A stretch of DNA of 64,000 nt from Daedaleopsis sinensis (Eukaryota > Basidiomycota > Agaricomycetes > Polyporales > Polyporaceae), in NCBI GenBank assembly GCA_033807695.1, contig CM066303.1, positions 3,906,001 through 3,970,000 on the forward strand. Reading direction: 5' to 3'. The position numbers were made by a program, and so were the translations under genes. Under the pieces are notes generated by a model. That model ran no database searches. It saw only the letters and a list, made by a program, of their open reading frames with translations, and was not told the origin of the DNA. Of this stretch, positions 13,311 through 26,600 are shown piece by piece. How positions within the stretch are numbered: position 1 is the stretch's first letter; every line of letters starts with the position of its first letter.

Positions 13311-16060
13311 CTCGACTGACTTGGCGAACCCTGCACTGGTATCACGAGGCAGACGGCCGTGACCAAAGGGGTGCTTGAATGAGTCTGCCGGAGCGGATGT
13401 ATAAGACACGAGTGGGTGGGAGACCACTACGCGTTGGACTGGCCCGGGAGCCGGCGGGATGCAGGGTGCCGCAGCTTGGTCGACGAAGGTCGCGATGGCC
13501 GTGAAGTGCCGCAGAGTGTCGTACGGAATACGAGTACGTCCGAAGGCGTTGGAGCAGGGAATGTGCGCCGGGGGACCCGAAATTCGGATGTGCGGCAAAG
13601 TTCCGCATCTGCGAGTCGGACGACCGGACTCGTTCAGTTCTCTGCTGTAGGCGGAATGACTTCGTGTCAGCCGAGAACGTCGACCTGGCTCGGATGGTGA
13701 ATACACCGACCATTGATTCCTCACGCAACGGGCCCTCACCAATCATCCAGCGGTCTCAGACGGTTTTCGAGCGATCTTCGCCCATGACCAGGATCGTTTG
13801 ACTCTTCTGCTTCCTCGGACACGTCCAGCGTATCCGCAACCGCCCTGAGTGTACTTAGTTCCTAGACTCGTACTCGGTGCTCACTTGTAGATGTAGACAT
13901 CACTGTAGACGAATGTCGTCCACGGTGCGCAGGTCGATGCGAGGACCATCTTGCCCTAGCCAGTAGCACAGATGTGAACAGCCTGAGACCAACCGCAGAT
14001 GCTCGCAATCGACATTTTCACACAATTGGCATGGACGAGCAAGGCTACGGCGCCAGGAGTACTCGCGTGGACAATCGGCTGGCACGGCGTGGTACGCTGC
14101 GGCGGCTCTGCTAGACTGTTGCGCGTGCGCAGTGGTCTGGAGTCGCTTCAGGCGGTTCGTCGTGAGGGCTTCAACTGCGTAACGTAGTATATGCTTGTGA
14201 GTTTATCGTAACGTGAGATAACCGCCGTAGCCCACAACTCACCGCACACGCCGGCTTCTGCGCTGGGACAGTACATCGAATGGGCTCTGACGGTGGTAGA
14301 AAAACTCTGTGCAGATGGTCGGGGAGTCGATCCTGTCCAGGAGATGGTGAGATATGCGAGGATCGCCCGTGCCTAACGCATCTCGCCCGTGCCTCGGAGA
14401 CGTCGCGCAGGCCGTGCCCAACGTCAACTGCTCGAGCAAAGCGGGCAGCGCCAGTTCTGCGCCGGGGATTTCCAAAGGGGTAGATGGCAAATGCTTGTGC
14501 GTGGCGTATGAGGGACAGGGCGTTGGTAGACGGAGCACTTACTTTGTGAAAGTGGAAGGAAGCCGCAAATTTCGCATGCAGAGGAGAAAGACGGGGCGAA
14601 GAACCGAGGTGTCGTCGCGTGATGGGCAGGAGAGATGCACAGCGGAGTTCGGAGCGAAGAGAGCAGACGACTGGCTACTGGCGAGGGTGAACAGTAAGTT
14701 AAGTGACGTGAGCCGTTTTAGATTGAAAACATAGGGGACAGGGGCTGCGGCGCCAACACCGCACAGACGGGGAAGGGTACTCACGTCGCATGTTGAATCC
14801 ACCAGGTAGCACTCACAGTGTCGACGATCGACTCGGTCCCTCGGACAAGCCACGGCGGGGGTGTTGGATGTCGACTCTCTCCATGGCCGAGACCGGCAGG
14901 AGAGTCCCTACGGCCGGTCGTGCGCGTGAGTAGTGGTAAGAATTGTGCTGAAACTGCATGTGCGTAGACATGCACGAGTCTTGCAGGTCTGACGCGATGA
15001 GGGGAAGAGCAGGGATAGCGCTGCTCAACGGCAACGAGATCGGGAGATCGGCCCGACCCGGCAATGAGCGAGCGCCTGGGTGACAGTGACGTGGCCGCGT
15101 CACCTACCGTGACCTTTAAGCTCTCCTGGCACTCGCAACCGTCTTCCTCGTCCTCGTCCTCGTCTCTTTAGACCTCTGTTGATCTCTGCCTCCATCACAC
15201 GAATAAATTACCCTCGAGGCTAACAGAAACTATCACTCAGCCTCCCTTCATATTCAAATTCGCGTGCGGATCACTCGCTCGATGATACCCATCATGATGT
15301 GCTCGTCGACAGCAGTCACTGAACAGAATGATGAACCCAATCTAGCCATGTATAATCCATGCACCCCCGGAGCGCAGGTCCAAGTCGCGGCAAGGATGCC
15401 AAGATGGCCTCTGTGCATACGGTGCACGACGGGCTTGATCTGCATGATCGCCCAGTCTATCAAATTTCGCAATGAGTGCATTCTCTTATCGTTCTAAAGT
15501 ACTCACATACACTCAACGATTTCAAGAGGCTATCTATAACCGTAGAGAAATCGTCTCAGTCGGCAGGAGTTATTTTTCGACCCACTGCGACACCGTGTCC
15601 CTCTCCTCGACCACCACACTGATTTTCACCGACCCCGCTTCGACGCCTCAGCTTCTGGTAGCGCACAATAATCGTGCACGGGCACAACAGCGTGAAGTAC
15701 GTGCCGAGTTAGAGCCGTTCGCACACGGCAGCGCGTCGTAGAATGCACGCGGTTTCGCGCAAGGCGAACGTCAGAGAGGGCAGCCCCCCTGTGGCCTGTC
15801 ACAAGGCCCACACGCGCAGCATGCGTCGTAGCTATCGCGCGTCGTGCGAGCGGGCAGTGCGTCAGAGCAGAGGAGTTCGTGGAGGCGGAGAGGCGGAGAG
15901 GGAGCACGGACGTGGGCTTGCGTAATACTAGTCTCGCGGGTCGAGCTCCTTCTGTACGGGCAACGTCAAACGAGTCCTATAATGCTTGTACGGTACGCGG
16001 CTAGCCACTACTTGGTCACATTAATTACGACAATTGCAGGGAGAAGGAACCCCGCGACAT
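13311..16060. other. gene-free stretch with no match in copy 1
   Basis: This part of the second block has no counterpart in copy 1. Donor-like motifs on the minus strand recur (near 14,238, 14,548 and 14,781). Positions 14,740-15,110 resemble 19,940-20,220, so the stretch is itself partly duplicated. Open frames of up to 163 codons on the minus strand near 13,251-13,742 have no recognisable domain and I do not call them. Confidence 0.4.
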
Positions 16061-16708
16061 GGGATCGACAGTGACAGAGCGTGTTCAGTTCTCGAGGGGA
16101 ACATTCACAGTGATCCTATTCCGCCGCCTCGATATCTGCAGCAGAGTGGTGAGGACAGTTTCCTACGCCGACATAGAGAGGAGCTCGTACGAATCGACGG
16201 CGAACGCCACGAGAACGGCTGAGAACAAGCCGGCCTGTGTGTGTGGCAAGAAGTTCACGATCGCGGTCCTCTATCCTCTAGAAATAAAATACCACGCACG
16301 TATACCAAGAAGGTGGCCATGTCCTCGCTCCAACGGTCGACCACTGGCATTTGGTTTGCGGGCCTTCGGTGTAGGAGCTCTGTCGCTCGACCCATTGGTC
16401 CTGTTCGATGGTGAGTAACTTATATGTGATTGATGAAGTCACGTCTGATTACCTCTAAGCTCTCTGACTTCATATCTTCAAGGAGCGGTGACGGCAGGTC
16501 TAGCAAGGTACGTGAATCCTAGCCATATCCTGCTTAGCCAGCTACCACCCTGACCACAGGGACCACGAGCCTGTGTACGTACGGTTGTATCATCCACGGG
16601 CTCTTCTCCACATGCGTCCTCACTGACGGTTCTCGAATCGTGGCTTGGCTCTGCAGATGTCGCGGATACTTGTGTTGCTTTGGAGTGCGGCGGAACGAGA
16701 TATGACAT
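16061..16708 (-). pseudogene. decayed DUF6535 N-terminal copy (copy 3)
   Basis: Minus-strand translation shows two landmarks of the intact gene. One is an exon-1-like start at 16,708 (MSYLVPPHSKATQVSATSAE, comparable to MSDAESVPPQSETAEVSARA), running into a conserved donor (GTGAGGACGC). The other, near 16,230-16,170, reads AGLFSAVLVAFAVDSYELL and then a stop codon. The intervening charged-helix exon is corrupted and the membrane domain is missing. This is evidence of a third duplication of the module. It is not a working gene. Confidence 0.65.
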
Positions 16709-17750
16709 AGCGGAGACGTGGTCGGAACGGGACGATTGTTGACACTGGACTCCCGAGGACGATACAGCTGCAAGAGGAGGGTAGAGCCACATATATATGT
16801 CAGCTGTACTCATCAAATATGCGCCTACACTCTCTAAGATTCCACGAGTACCATAGAAGCCGCATAGGTACTGATACTGGTTTCCGACTACGCGACTGCG
16901 CGGCGGCGGTACACCCTCATGTCTACAGTCCACTGGCTTCTGCCGAATGCAACAGAGAAGCTCGGCCATCAGTCCTCTTCCCCGCCTTCGCCACACTCTG
17001 AAAGCCACCACGAGGAATCCAGCCACCACGTGTTTTGTCAAGTTGCACAGCAGAGTCACGCACGGACCTGGTTCGCACGGAAGTCCTTCCGCCGGTAAGA
17101 CCGGTACCATACATGGACGTACGTACTCACCTGTGTCCCCGGTCCACACTGTCGAGGGGGACGTGCTCCGCATGTTCCCCGTCGGCGGGATATTGTGGAC
17201 CCGTGAGCACGATCCCTTCGAGCGCAATGTGGACGGCTCGACGCAGTCGCGGTCGTGGTCGCAGGGGACGGACCCATCCGGTGAGTAGCGACGTGCACAC
17301 GTACTCCGCTGTCCGAGTCCATTCCCGGCGGTGTCTGGAGGTGTGAGGGTACTGAGTTCGGCATGCACAGCGATCGAGGTCAGTGCATGCGGGCGACGGA
17401 CAACGAGCATGCTTTGAGATTACCACCATAGCCAGTAGATAGTCACGTCAATTCGAATGCTATACCACCACGCTGCATACTAGCAAAGACGGTGTGCAGG
17501 GGGATACGGCGACAATCTGATTGTGCTCAGCTACCGGATGTCTGCGCGGTAATAGTCAGTATCCTACACATACATCTACATCACGATAAGCGGAACGTAC
17601 CTTCATATGCATCGGAGAGATGCCCCTTTGTGACCCACAGGCGGCGAGCAAGCGAGCGAGAGCTCCATGACCGAATTCGGTGCCGGGGGTTTGACTGGGC
17701 GTATAGACCGGTGCATCGCGGATCTGTCCTCTCCCGTGGACGGCAACCTG
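16709..17750. other. gene-free upstream flank of DUF6535 copy 3
   Basis: Long overlapping open frames occur on both strands but none has recognisable content. A minus-strand donor-like AGGTGAGTAC is present near 17,131. No gene is supported. Confidence 0.4.
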
Positions 17751-20350
17751 TCTCCTCGACGTGTCGCTAGCCAGGCGCACTTTACGTATCCGCTATAGGC
17801 ACTGTCAGTGCTCGGATTGGAGTGCGCAAAAGTGCGTAGATACTCACCATGAATGGACCGCCGTGAACAAGATCGAGGGTCCAGAATGCTGCCAAAGACG
17901 TCGAGCAGAGCGCGTGTGCGCTCTATGCAGGGAACTCGTTCTGTGCAAGAAACGTTAACATTTCTTGCGCAATCTTACTGACAGAATCGTGGCGGGGGCA
18001 CTTACGTGGAGGTCGTTACAGAGGCAAATGTATCATCCCCGATCTATGTCAAATGGCGGCCTCTAGCGGGCAGCAGTCATTGACACCGTGTGTCGGACAG
18101 TGGGACGTCGGGGAACAGACACAGACACAGACCCGGACAGGAGGATCGTCCATCTGTGCTGAGAGCAGCTCGAGCGCCGTGACGAGCTCCGGGCTAGTGG
18201 CACATACTCGGTTTCGATACAGTCGCTATGAGAGAGCAGGACGTGTGTGATGCGTGCAATGTCTCGATTTTGTCCTGTATGCGAGTCGCGTGCGCCGGCG
18301 ACATACTCGCACCTTGTTGAGCACCTGTGGGTAGGACACGCCCTCGTGGTGGTCGATACAACAACCCGCCCACGAGATAGAGGTATCAGCGCGCATGCAT
18401 GTACATCGCGTTCATGGCGAAGTTCTCGATAAGATCGACGTGATTCGTAGCCAAAGGCTTCCCCGACGAGAACCCTCCATCACAACATGCGTCGTCGGAG
18501 ACGTCCGGGGGATATTGATTTAGGGGAGGGATCATCGACGCTTCACTCGTCTCGCCCGGAATGCCACGCAGAGGTCGGGAGGCTGCGTCTTTCTTTGAGT
18601 CCGAAAGCGGGGTGCTGCACATCGCCAGTACAGGGTTACCGGAAGGTCGGAAAGGTCGACAGTTCGGACTAGGCACGATGTTCGTAGAGTGCAGCACTTG
18701 AAGGCGTCGTAGGCGTCGCTCAACATGCGGGACGGACTCGACGGGGACATGGTCACTGGAAGGGCGAGTAGGATAAGCAGGGTTGGCTCTTGATCGCTAT
18801 AGGCGGGCGACAGAGTCGTCCTGACTAGAGGACAGACTAGCAAGGTGTACTCGAGTTCCTATGAGTGGCGGCACCAACACCGCGTAGACCAGGACACGCT
18901 AGTGAGGAACATAGGATGTTTGCGACTGTAGCACTCGAGTAGACGGGGGTTTACTCACAGACGGAATAGAATCTTTCGAGGAGCTGTACAGAGACGCGCT
19001 ATGCTTCACGGGAGCGAGTCCTGCGTGCGAGGTGTGCACGAGCGCATTGGGGTTCTCCTTTACGGCGACCGCCAGTTCTAGAGCGAGCTGCGACGAACAG
19101 CGCGAGCTAAATACTGAGATGCCGTCCTTAGGAGAGTATTGAACCATGAGACGTCGAGGAACTTGGACCGCCGCGGGAGCCGTGAGTAGTGAGAAGATGG
19201 AAACGTCGGATTGTTCGGAGGCCGACGATATGACCAGATGTCGCGCACGCTGGGGACGTCATTGATCGTGCAATGCGGAATCGATATCTGCACACAGAGA
19301 GCTTAGTACGGCATGTGGTCGAGCTGGGACGTGTTGTGGGGAGGGGTCGAACTTACCGTACTTGATGGTGATGGATTGAAGTGAACCTCACAGGGATGAA
19401 TTGTACACGAGTGGATGGGGGGTTCTTGTTTGCGAGGGCTGCCAGGGTCTTGCGCGAGTTGCAAACGAGGGAGCGAGCTAGATATTCACGCGTGTCAGAG
19501 ACTATGAGTCATGGAGAGAAGATTGCTTAGGCCTAGAGTGCAGAACAGAGTACGGGAGAGTCGTGCAGATGGCACCATACATACACTAGGCAGGACTGGC
19601 ATGCATACAGGCACAGAGAGAAGCAGATAGACGGGCGAGACGAGGGACACACTGCATATATTGGGTACGGGGTACACAGTGTGTGGGGTAGATCTAGAAG
19701 CTGCATATATGTCACTTACCTGTCGCATCGGCACAGACAACCGTGAATTGCACTCCAGTAGTATCCAGGGAGGCGGGGGCGCAATGCGCATAGGGTTAGG
19801 TATACGTAGTCGCAAGAGAGACGCGTCGAGGGAGTCGAGTGAGTCAAGAGGGGCGAGAGCGAGGACGAGTGCTATGGGGGGCAAGCACAAGCGGTCGTAA
19901 TGAGCAGAGCAGTAGAGGCTGTAGCCTGATAGAGAGGAGACGCAAGGATAGACACGACACGCAGACGGGGAAGGATGCTCACAGCAATGCCCACGTCACA
20001 GGTCGCATCTACCAGCTCACGCTCTCCGTGTCGATCACCAACAAGACTACGGCAGGGTGTTCGACCGACGACGCCGGCTCTATATGTGGCCACGGATGTG
20101 TGCAGATCGGTGAGTATAGGCTCGGAGTCTTGCAGCTTGCAGAGCCAACGCGATGGCCGGAGGAGGAGGAGGCCGCTCAAGGGCAACGAGACCCCGAGGC
20201 GGATGGGTGGAGGGTACACAGGGTGTTAGGAGGACCTAAAAGCTGCAGACATGTTTCTTACCTAGCGTACAGGTACAAACAACCGTCAACCTCACACCAG
20301 TAGTATCCAGGGAGGCCGGGGCGCAATGCGCATAGGGATAGAGAGAAGCA
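17751..20350. repeat. spacer block, copy 2, interrupted by the gene island at its right end
   Basis: Positions 17,751-18,700 match 3,590-4,620, and 18,890-19,930 match 4,680-5,740. From about 19,940 to 20,350 the sequence resembles 14,740-15,110 and again the 19,680-19,800 segment, including a shared CCAGTAGTATCCAGGGAGGC. Homology to copy 1 resumes only at about 41,910, beyond the gene island. This defines the island as an insertion relative to copy 1. Confidence 0.6.
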
Positions 20351-20450
20351 TGGAGGGTCGATTACGCATGGCAGTCGCGAGTAGACAAGGCGAGGGTTAG
20401 CGCAATAGGATCCAAGAAAAAACAGACTGTCATGATGAGGATAGTAGTTT

Positions 20451-20471
20451 CCGATTCCACTAAAGAATCGG
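20451..20471. other. perfect 7-bp stem-loop upstream of RepHel
   Basis: CCGATTC, a 7-base loop and GAATCGG form a perfect hairpin about 220 bases before the RepHel start. It lies close to where homology to the duplicated spacer ends, so it may mark the left end of the Helitron. Helitron termini often carry such hairpins, but the canonical TC start cannot be fixed here. Confidence 0.35.
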
Positions 20472-20687
20472 TTTTACTTCCTATGGCAATATGTAGGTCA
20501 CGTGGATTTTTTGCACGCGGCTTCTTCCTCGCTCACCCGATCTCGCCCGAACTATGATGGCGTGTCCGTTTCCTCTTCCTCCTTACTTCTCGCCTTTCTC
20601 TACCTCTCTCGTTCACTCAGCGAAGTGAGTATTGTTTTCTGCTCTCTGTGTCTCTCCGTCTGACGTTCCGTCAGAACTGTAACTGTC

Positions 20688-23600
20688 ATGAACGAACTCG
20701 TATCCAACGCTCTACGCGGAAACTACGACCTTTCACTAGGAGGTGAGTTGGTCGTTCCGCCCTCGATTCCGGTATCTGACCCCTGTCTAGGTCGTCGTTA
20801 CTCTCGTTCTCAACTTGCGACGTTCCCCGTCGTCTGTGGTCGTCTTCCTTCGTGGGATTTTCAGGCAACATTCTCCCGGTTTGCCAGCTATGAAGACGCC
20901 TACGCACTTTGCAGCAACGGTCCGTACTTTGTCGCTGTTCGGGCCCCGGCCTCGGTCGCCGCCGACGGTCCTCGGGGTGGATTAGTCGCTGCAGCGCAAT
21001 TTCATGGTCTCACTGTTACAAGGGACGGTCGGCGTGATCTTCGGCTTGTCGCGTTGTCTCTGTACACGCATGTATGCCGTGACACTTGTCACGTCGCGCT
21101 TTTCGCGTTTACCCTATCTCGTCGAGGTGGTGGTATTGGTCAATCGCCAGAGCGCGTGTCGTTCCCCCCCCCTCCGTGTGGTGTGGATGTTCACAAGGAC
21201 ATCGTTCGGGCGTGGTGCGCTGCGACGTCCCCGTCTTCCATCGTTGAGGCTCCGTGCGCGGTATGTGCTCGGCTCGTCGTCGAATCTGATCTGTTCGCCA
21301 TCCGCCAGGAAGATATTGATCTCACTCCGCTCGTTCGCGATGGCGACGGTGTGACTCGTAAGGAGCGGTTTCACGCTGGCGATACTGTGGAGGAGGTACC
21401 CGGGCCCGTGCTTTACAGTCCAGCTGTGTACAATCTCGACGGCCACGACACACTGAGAATTTGTCCTCAGTGTCTGGCTACTCTTCGTCGGCATCGGCTT
21501 CCTCGACATGCTCTTGCGAACGGTCGCTGGGTAGGGAACACCCCTGCTGTCTTGCAGAATTTGTCTTTCGTCGAACAGCTTGTGATTGCCAGGTACCGAC
21601 ATAGTTTCTGTGTGGCACAAGTAGCCATGGGTCAGAGGTACCTGTCCGCTAATGTAGTCGTGTTCGGTCAGCCTGTAGCGAAGGTATATGATGTGCTTCC
21701 TCCTCCAATTGAAGAGATCCAACAAGTGCTGGCCATTCTCTTCGTTGGCCCCGCGGTCCCGACGGAAAACGTGATGCGCCGCACCCCGTTTTTGCTGCGC
21801 CACCGGGTCGCGTTGTTCGCGTTGGAGTGGTTGAAGTACAACAGTGTCTCCTTCGAAACCGTCGGGATCTCGCTAGAAAACCTAGCCCAATATCCAGAGG
21901 AATCCCCACCTGTCCAGGTCATTCGTATGCGTACCACCCAGGGAGGCCCCCATGATGGCCTGGCTTCGTACGAGTCCACGAACGAGCGGGGCGTCGAAGA
22001 GGGAGAGTGTGCGTTTGTGGTACACACCCTGACCGGTGAAGATCTAGCCGATATGTCTTATGATGCTAAGATCGCGCGCGCCATCCTTCACTTCGACAGT
22101 GGCGGGAAAGCACTCGCCGTCGGGCATGACAAGGATCCTCAGACCATCTATCACAACACCGCTCTGTTTCCGGGTATGTTCCCGTGGCTTTACCCGTACG
22201 GACTCGGTGGTTTTGAGAACTCGGGTATTACAGTTAGGCTGGACCACGCGTCTCATGTCCGCGCGAATCTGATGTACGCGGACCGCAGGTTTCAGACCGA
22301 CAAATGTTTTCCTTTCGTGGTGTTTAATCAGCAACAAATTCGCTCGTCTGCACATGGTGGCTATCTACTGACAGACAAGCACTACTTCGAGACCGTGGCT
22401 GACAAGATAGTCAACGTCAACCGGGAAGCTCTGGACAGCATTATTACCCGGTCTGCTGCTGGGCAGCATGTGCGTCCGATTACAGATGCGGAGAAGGACT
22501 GCTTCAGTCTAATATCCATCGTTGATCGCGTCGCTGGACATGTGCAAGGATCTGCTACGAATAAGAAGTATCAGCGCAGCGAGATTCGCTCGTTAATATA
22601 CCAGAAAGGAGTGCCAGTCTTTTTCGTTACCTTCGCCCCTGCGGATTTTAAACATCCGATCTGTTTGTACTACTGTGGGGAGTCCGTCGACATCAGCGAG
22701 TACACTCCTTCTATTCCGTCATCTGATGCGAGATTGCGGGCCATCGCGTCAAATCCGGTCGGCGCTGCCCGTTTTTTCCATTTGATGGTCACGACCTTTC
22801 TGAAGACGGTGCTGCGTGTAGGTTCTGGCCATGCTGGTCTTTTTGGAGAGACCGACGCGTACTATGGGACTGTCGAATCACAGGGTAGGCTCACCCTTCA
22901 TTTACACATGTTGCTGTGGGTGAAAGGTGCAATCAGTCCGCAAGAGTTGCGTGACCGACTGTTAGCCGACCACACTTTCGAAAATTCCGTGCTCGACTGG
23001 CTCCAGTCCTGTCACGTTGGGGATTACAGTGTCACATCTGAGGCTGTTCTCCGAGATCGCTTGGAGACCGAGTACACGGAGGATCGATGGGGCGAGCCTC
23101 GAGTGCGGACTCGGATGCGTGCAGGAGTTCGCGACCCTGCAACGGTGTTGCCCAGTCCGCCTGGAGCGACAAATGTTGACGATGATGGGTGGTACAACCG
23201 CATGCTGCAAGATGCTGACGACGTCGTCTTTGTTTCCAACCGACACGACTCGGCACACGGTAAAGGCTGCTGGAAAGGAAACCCCCCTTCGTGCCGGGCC
23301 CGTTTTCCGCGAGAGTTGTTCGAGACCACGATGGTCGATCGTACTAGCGGTGCGATCAGGTTCTCTAAACATGAGCCGTGGATCAACACGTACCACCCCA
23401 TACTGTCTTACCTGCTACGCTGCAATCACGACGTCACTTGCTTACTGTCTGGCACCCAGGTAAAGGCAGTCGTTGCGTACGTCACGGACTACGTCACTAA
23501 GACCAAACTATCCACGGAAGCGTTCTTCGACACCGTGCGTAGTGTGCTCCATCGTCATTCCGATGTTATATCCGGAGGGGATTTTGTGCAAGGCGACGTC

Positions 23601-26600
23601 GCGCGTTCTGTGATAGTCAAGGTCGTCAATGCGCTTTCCGCGTCGGCGGAGACCGGTGGCCCCGCGGCGTGTGCGTACCTGCTCGGAAACCCAGATCATT
23701 ACACTGACCATGTATTCAAGGTCTTTTTTTGGGGTGCGTATTGTCGGGCTGTTCATCCTGCAGTGTCAACCACGGCTGCGACCGTTGACGATGTGATCAG
23801 AGGACCGGATCGAGACAAAGTTATGCTCGGACATACCGAACAAGGCGTCGTACAGATCAACAAAGTTCAGGATTACACTTGCAGACCACGACATTACCAC
23901 AATACTTGTCTGTATGATTATTTACGCGTCACCGATGTGCGTAAGATTCCTAAAAAACATCTGCCTGTGTGCGACGACGACGATCCATTCGGAGAAGGGG
24001 AGGACGAGGACAGCGAGTCTTCAGGGGGTGAAGATGTTGAGAGCGGTGATCAGCCCCCTTCCTCCTCCAAATTCCACCGCTTCGTGGATCCTCACACTCT
24101 TCGGGGGTCACACGGGGTGTATGAGAGAACGCGGAAGAAGGCGTACACATTGAATTTTGCCGGCGGTCCCCTACCCCGTCCGGATCGGGGAGATCGAGAG
24201 CAGTATTGCTTTACAATGCTTGTACTTTTTGCTCCTGGGGGCTGGCGCTGCGCTTCTGACCTCCGTGACGATGGCGAGAGTTGGGAATCAGCGTTCGACC
24301 GGGCCAATTTCATGCCGGAGCACGTATCTGTCATGAAGAACATGAACGTGTTGTATGAGTGTCTCGACGCGCGGGATGACTACTCAGCTGTGCGCCGATC
24401 TGAAGCTCTGGCTTCGTTTGCATCCATGCCATTCGAGGCGTCTGGTGACAGCGAAGACGCCGTGCCTTCCGAGCTTCCAGACGACACATTCTGGGAGCAT
24501 ACCGAGAGCTCGTTACAGAGCCTGCTCGACGCCGGCTCCGTTGGCAAGCGGACCGCTCGTAATCGGAAGGAGATGGACGCTGTGCAGCGTCTCATGCTCG
24601 GTGGACTGCCTTTACCGTCGCCTGTGATCGGCAGGACAGTCTACCCTCGTGGGCTACACACTGAGTTCCGGACTCCGGACCGATGGAAGCAGGAGGTTCA
24701 GGCTGCAAGACAGTTGGTGTTAGATCAGATGCGTGGTATGACTGACCACTCCTCACCGGAGCGTCCAGTCTCGGACCGCGTCGATCATTCGGGGTATTTG
24801 AATGAACGTGCAGGTGGTGTGGTACGTGAGGTCTCACTGGCTGAGTTGGACTCCCTGAGAAGGAACAACATTGATATCTCTCGTGGTCCACAGGATCCCA
24901 ATATCTTGCTGTTAACTGGAGTCATTGATCAGTACACGTTGAACGAGGAGCAGATCAGGGCATTTGTCATACCTGCTAGGCATCTTCACCACCATGAACA
25001 ACAACAGCTGGAAATGTGGTTGGGAGGAATGGGCGGCACCGGAAAGTCACGTGTTCTTCTTGCCACGATGAGTTTCCTCGATCAGCGCGATGAGAGCTAC
25101 CGCTTCATTGTACTCGGACCTACTGGTACCAGTGCCGCTCTCGTTGGAGGATCCACCTATCACTCTGTCCTCGGGCTCGGCAAATCATCCGACGGGCTTG
25201 CGTCTCTTAAGTCCCTCGAAAAAATCCGCGGCAGGCTCGAGCGGGTAGACTTGATATTCATTGACGAGGTATCAATGATCTCTTGTCTCGCGTTGTTGCT
25301 CATTCACACCCGGCTTTCGAAAGCGTTCAACAACACTACTTCCAGCTTTGGGGGGAAAAGCGTCATTCTCGCTGGAGACTTTGCTCAGCTCCCTCCACCG
25401 GGGCGAAACCCGTCGCTGTATAGCGACTCGGTTGGTACGTGGTCTTCTTCGCTGTCCGATTTCTACCAGAAGTGTGCACTGGGGAAGTCACTTTGGCATC
25501 AGTTCACGACCGTCGTCATTTTGCGACAGAACATGCGTCAGCGCGGGATATCGGAAAATGACCGACGGTTTCGTACCGCTCTCGAGAACATGCGTTACGC
25601 AAAGTGTACCCCTCGCGACATCCACTTGCTTCAATCTAGAGTCGTTCATGTGCGCGAAGGAAGTGCTTTACGCCCCGTGGACAAGTACCGGGATGTTTCC
25701 ATCATCACTGCGAAGAATGCGCACCGCGACGCGTTCAACCGTGTTCAGGTCCGTCAGTTCGCTCTGGACCACGACGTACCCCTCTTTCGGTTTCACTCTG
25801 TGGATCGATGGGGTAAGAACGTCGACAGCCCGTCCGTTCGTCACGCCCAACGTTTGTACACTACTACTGTTGACCCTGTCCGAAGGACGAACGATATCGC
25901 TCCGTTGTTACAGAACGCGCTCTGGGACGTCCCTCCCGCTCTCTCAGAGCACCACGCTGGCGTGTTAGAACTCTGCATTGGAATGCCGGTGTTGCTCAAA
26001 TACAACGAGGCGACCGAGCTATGCGCTACAAACGGCGCGGAGGCGGTCGTTCACGACTTCGTCTCGCGTGAAGTGAAGGGAAAGCTCGTGCTCGATGTGT
26101 TGTTTGTGAGACTGATCAACCCGCCTAGACAGGTGCATCTGGCTGGACTGGAGCAGAACGTGATACCTCTGACCCGTACGCAACGCAGTGTACGATGCAC
26201 GCTGCCCGTCGATGACTTGGTGGTATCCATTAGCCGAGAACAAGTGATGGTGTTACCTAACTTCTCCATGACGGACTTCGGTAGTCAAGGCCGGACCCGG
26301 ACAGAAAACGTGGTGCACCTCCAGTTTTGCCTCACGCATCAGAGTATTTATACCTGCTTATCTAGGAGTTCGTCCATCGAGGACACAATTATAATCGATG
26401 GGTTCGACACCAGTAAAATCACGGGAGGTACGAGCGCGGCTCTCAAACGTGAATTTCGCGAGCTTGAATTGCTTGACGAGATCACCCGATTGTCTCTTGC
26501 TGGGGAGCTTCCGGACTGTGTCACTGGGATCACTCGGTCTTCACTGATATCGTCTTACAGGAAGTGGAAGGGCTCGAGGTTCGTCCCATCGAATGTCCCT

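Noticed and set aside
16478..17410. 310-codon minus-strand frame
   Set aside because: Only its 3' third resembles DUF6535 exon 1. The rest has no protein-like content and reads through intron-like sequence.
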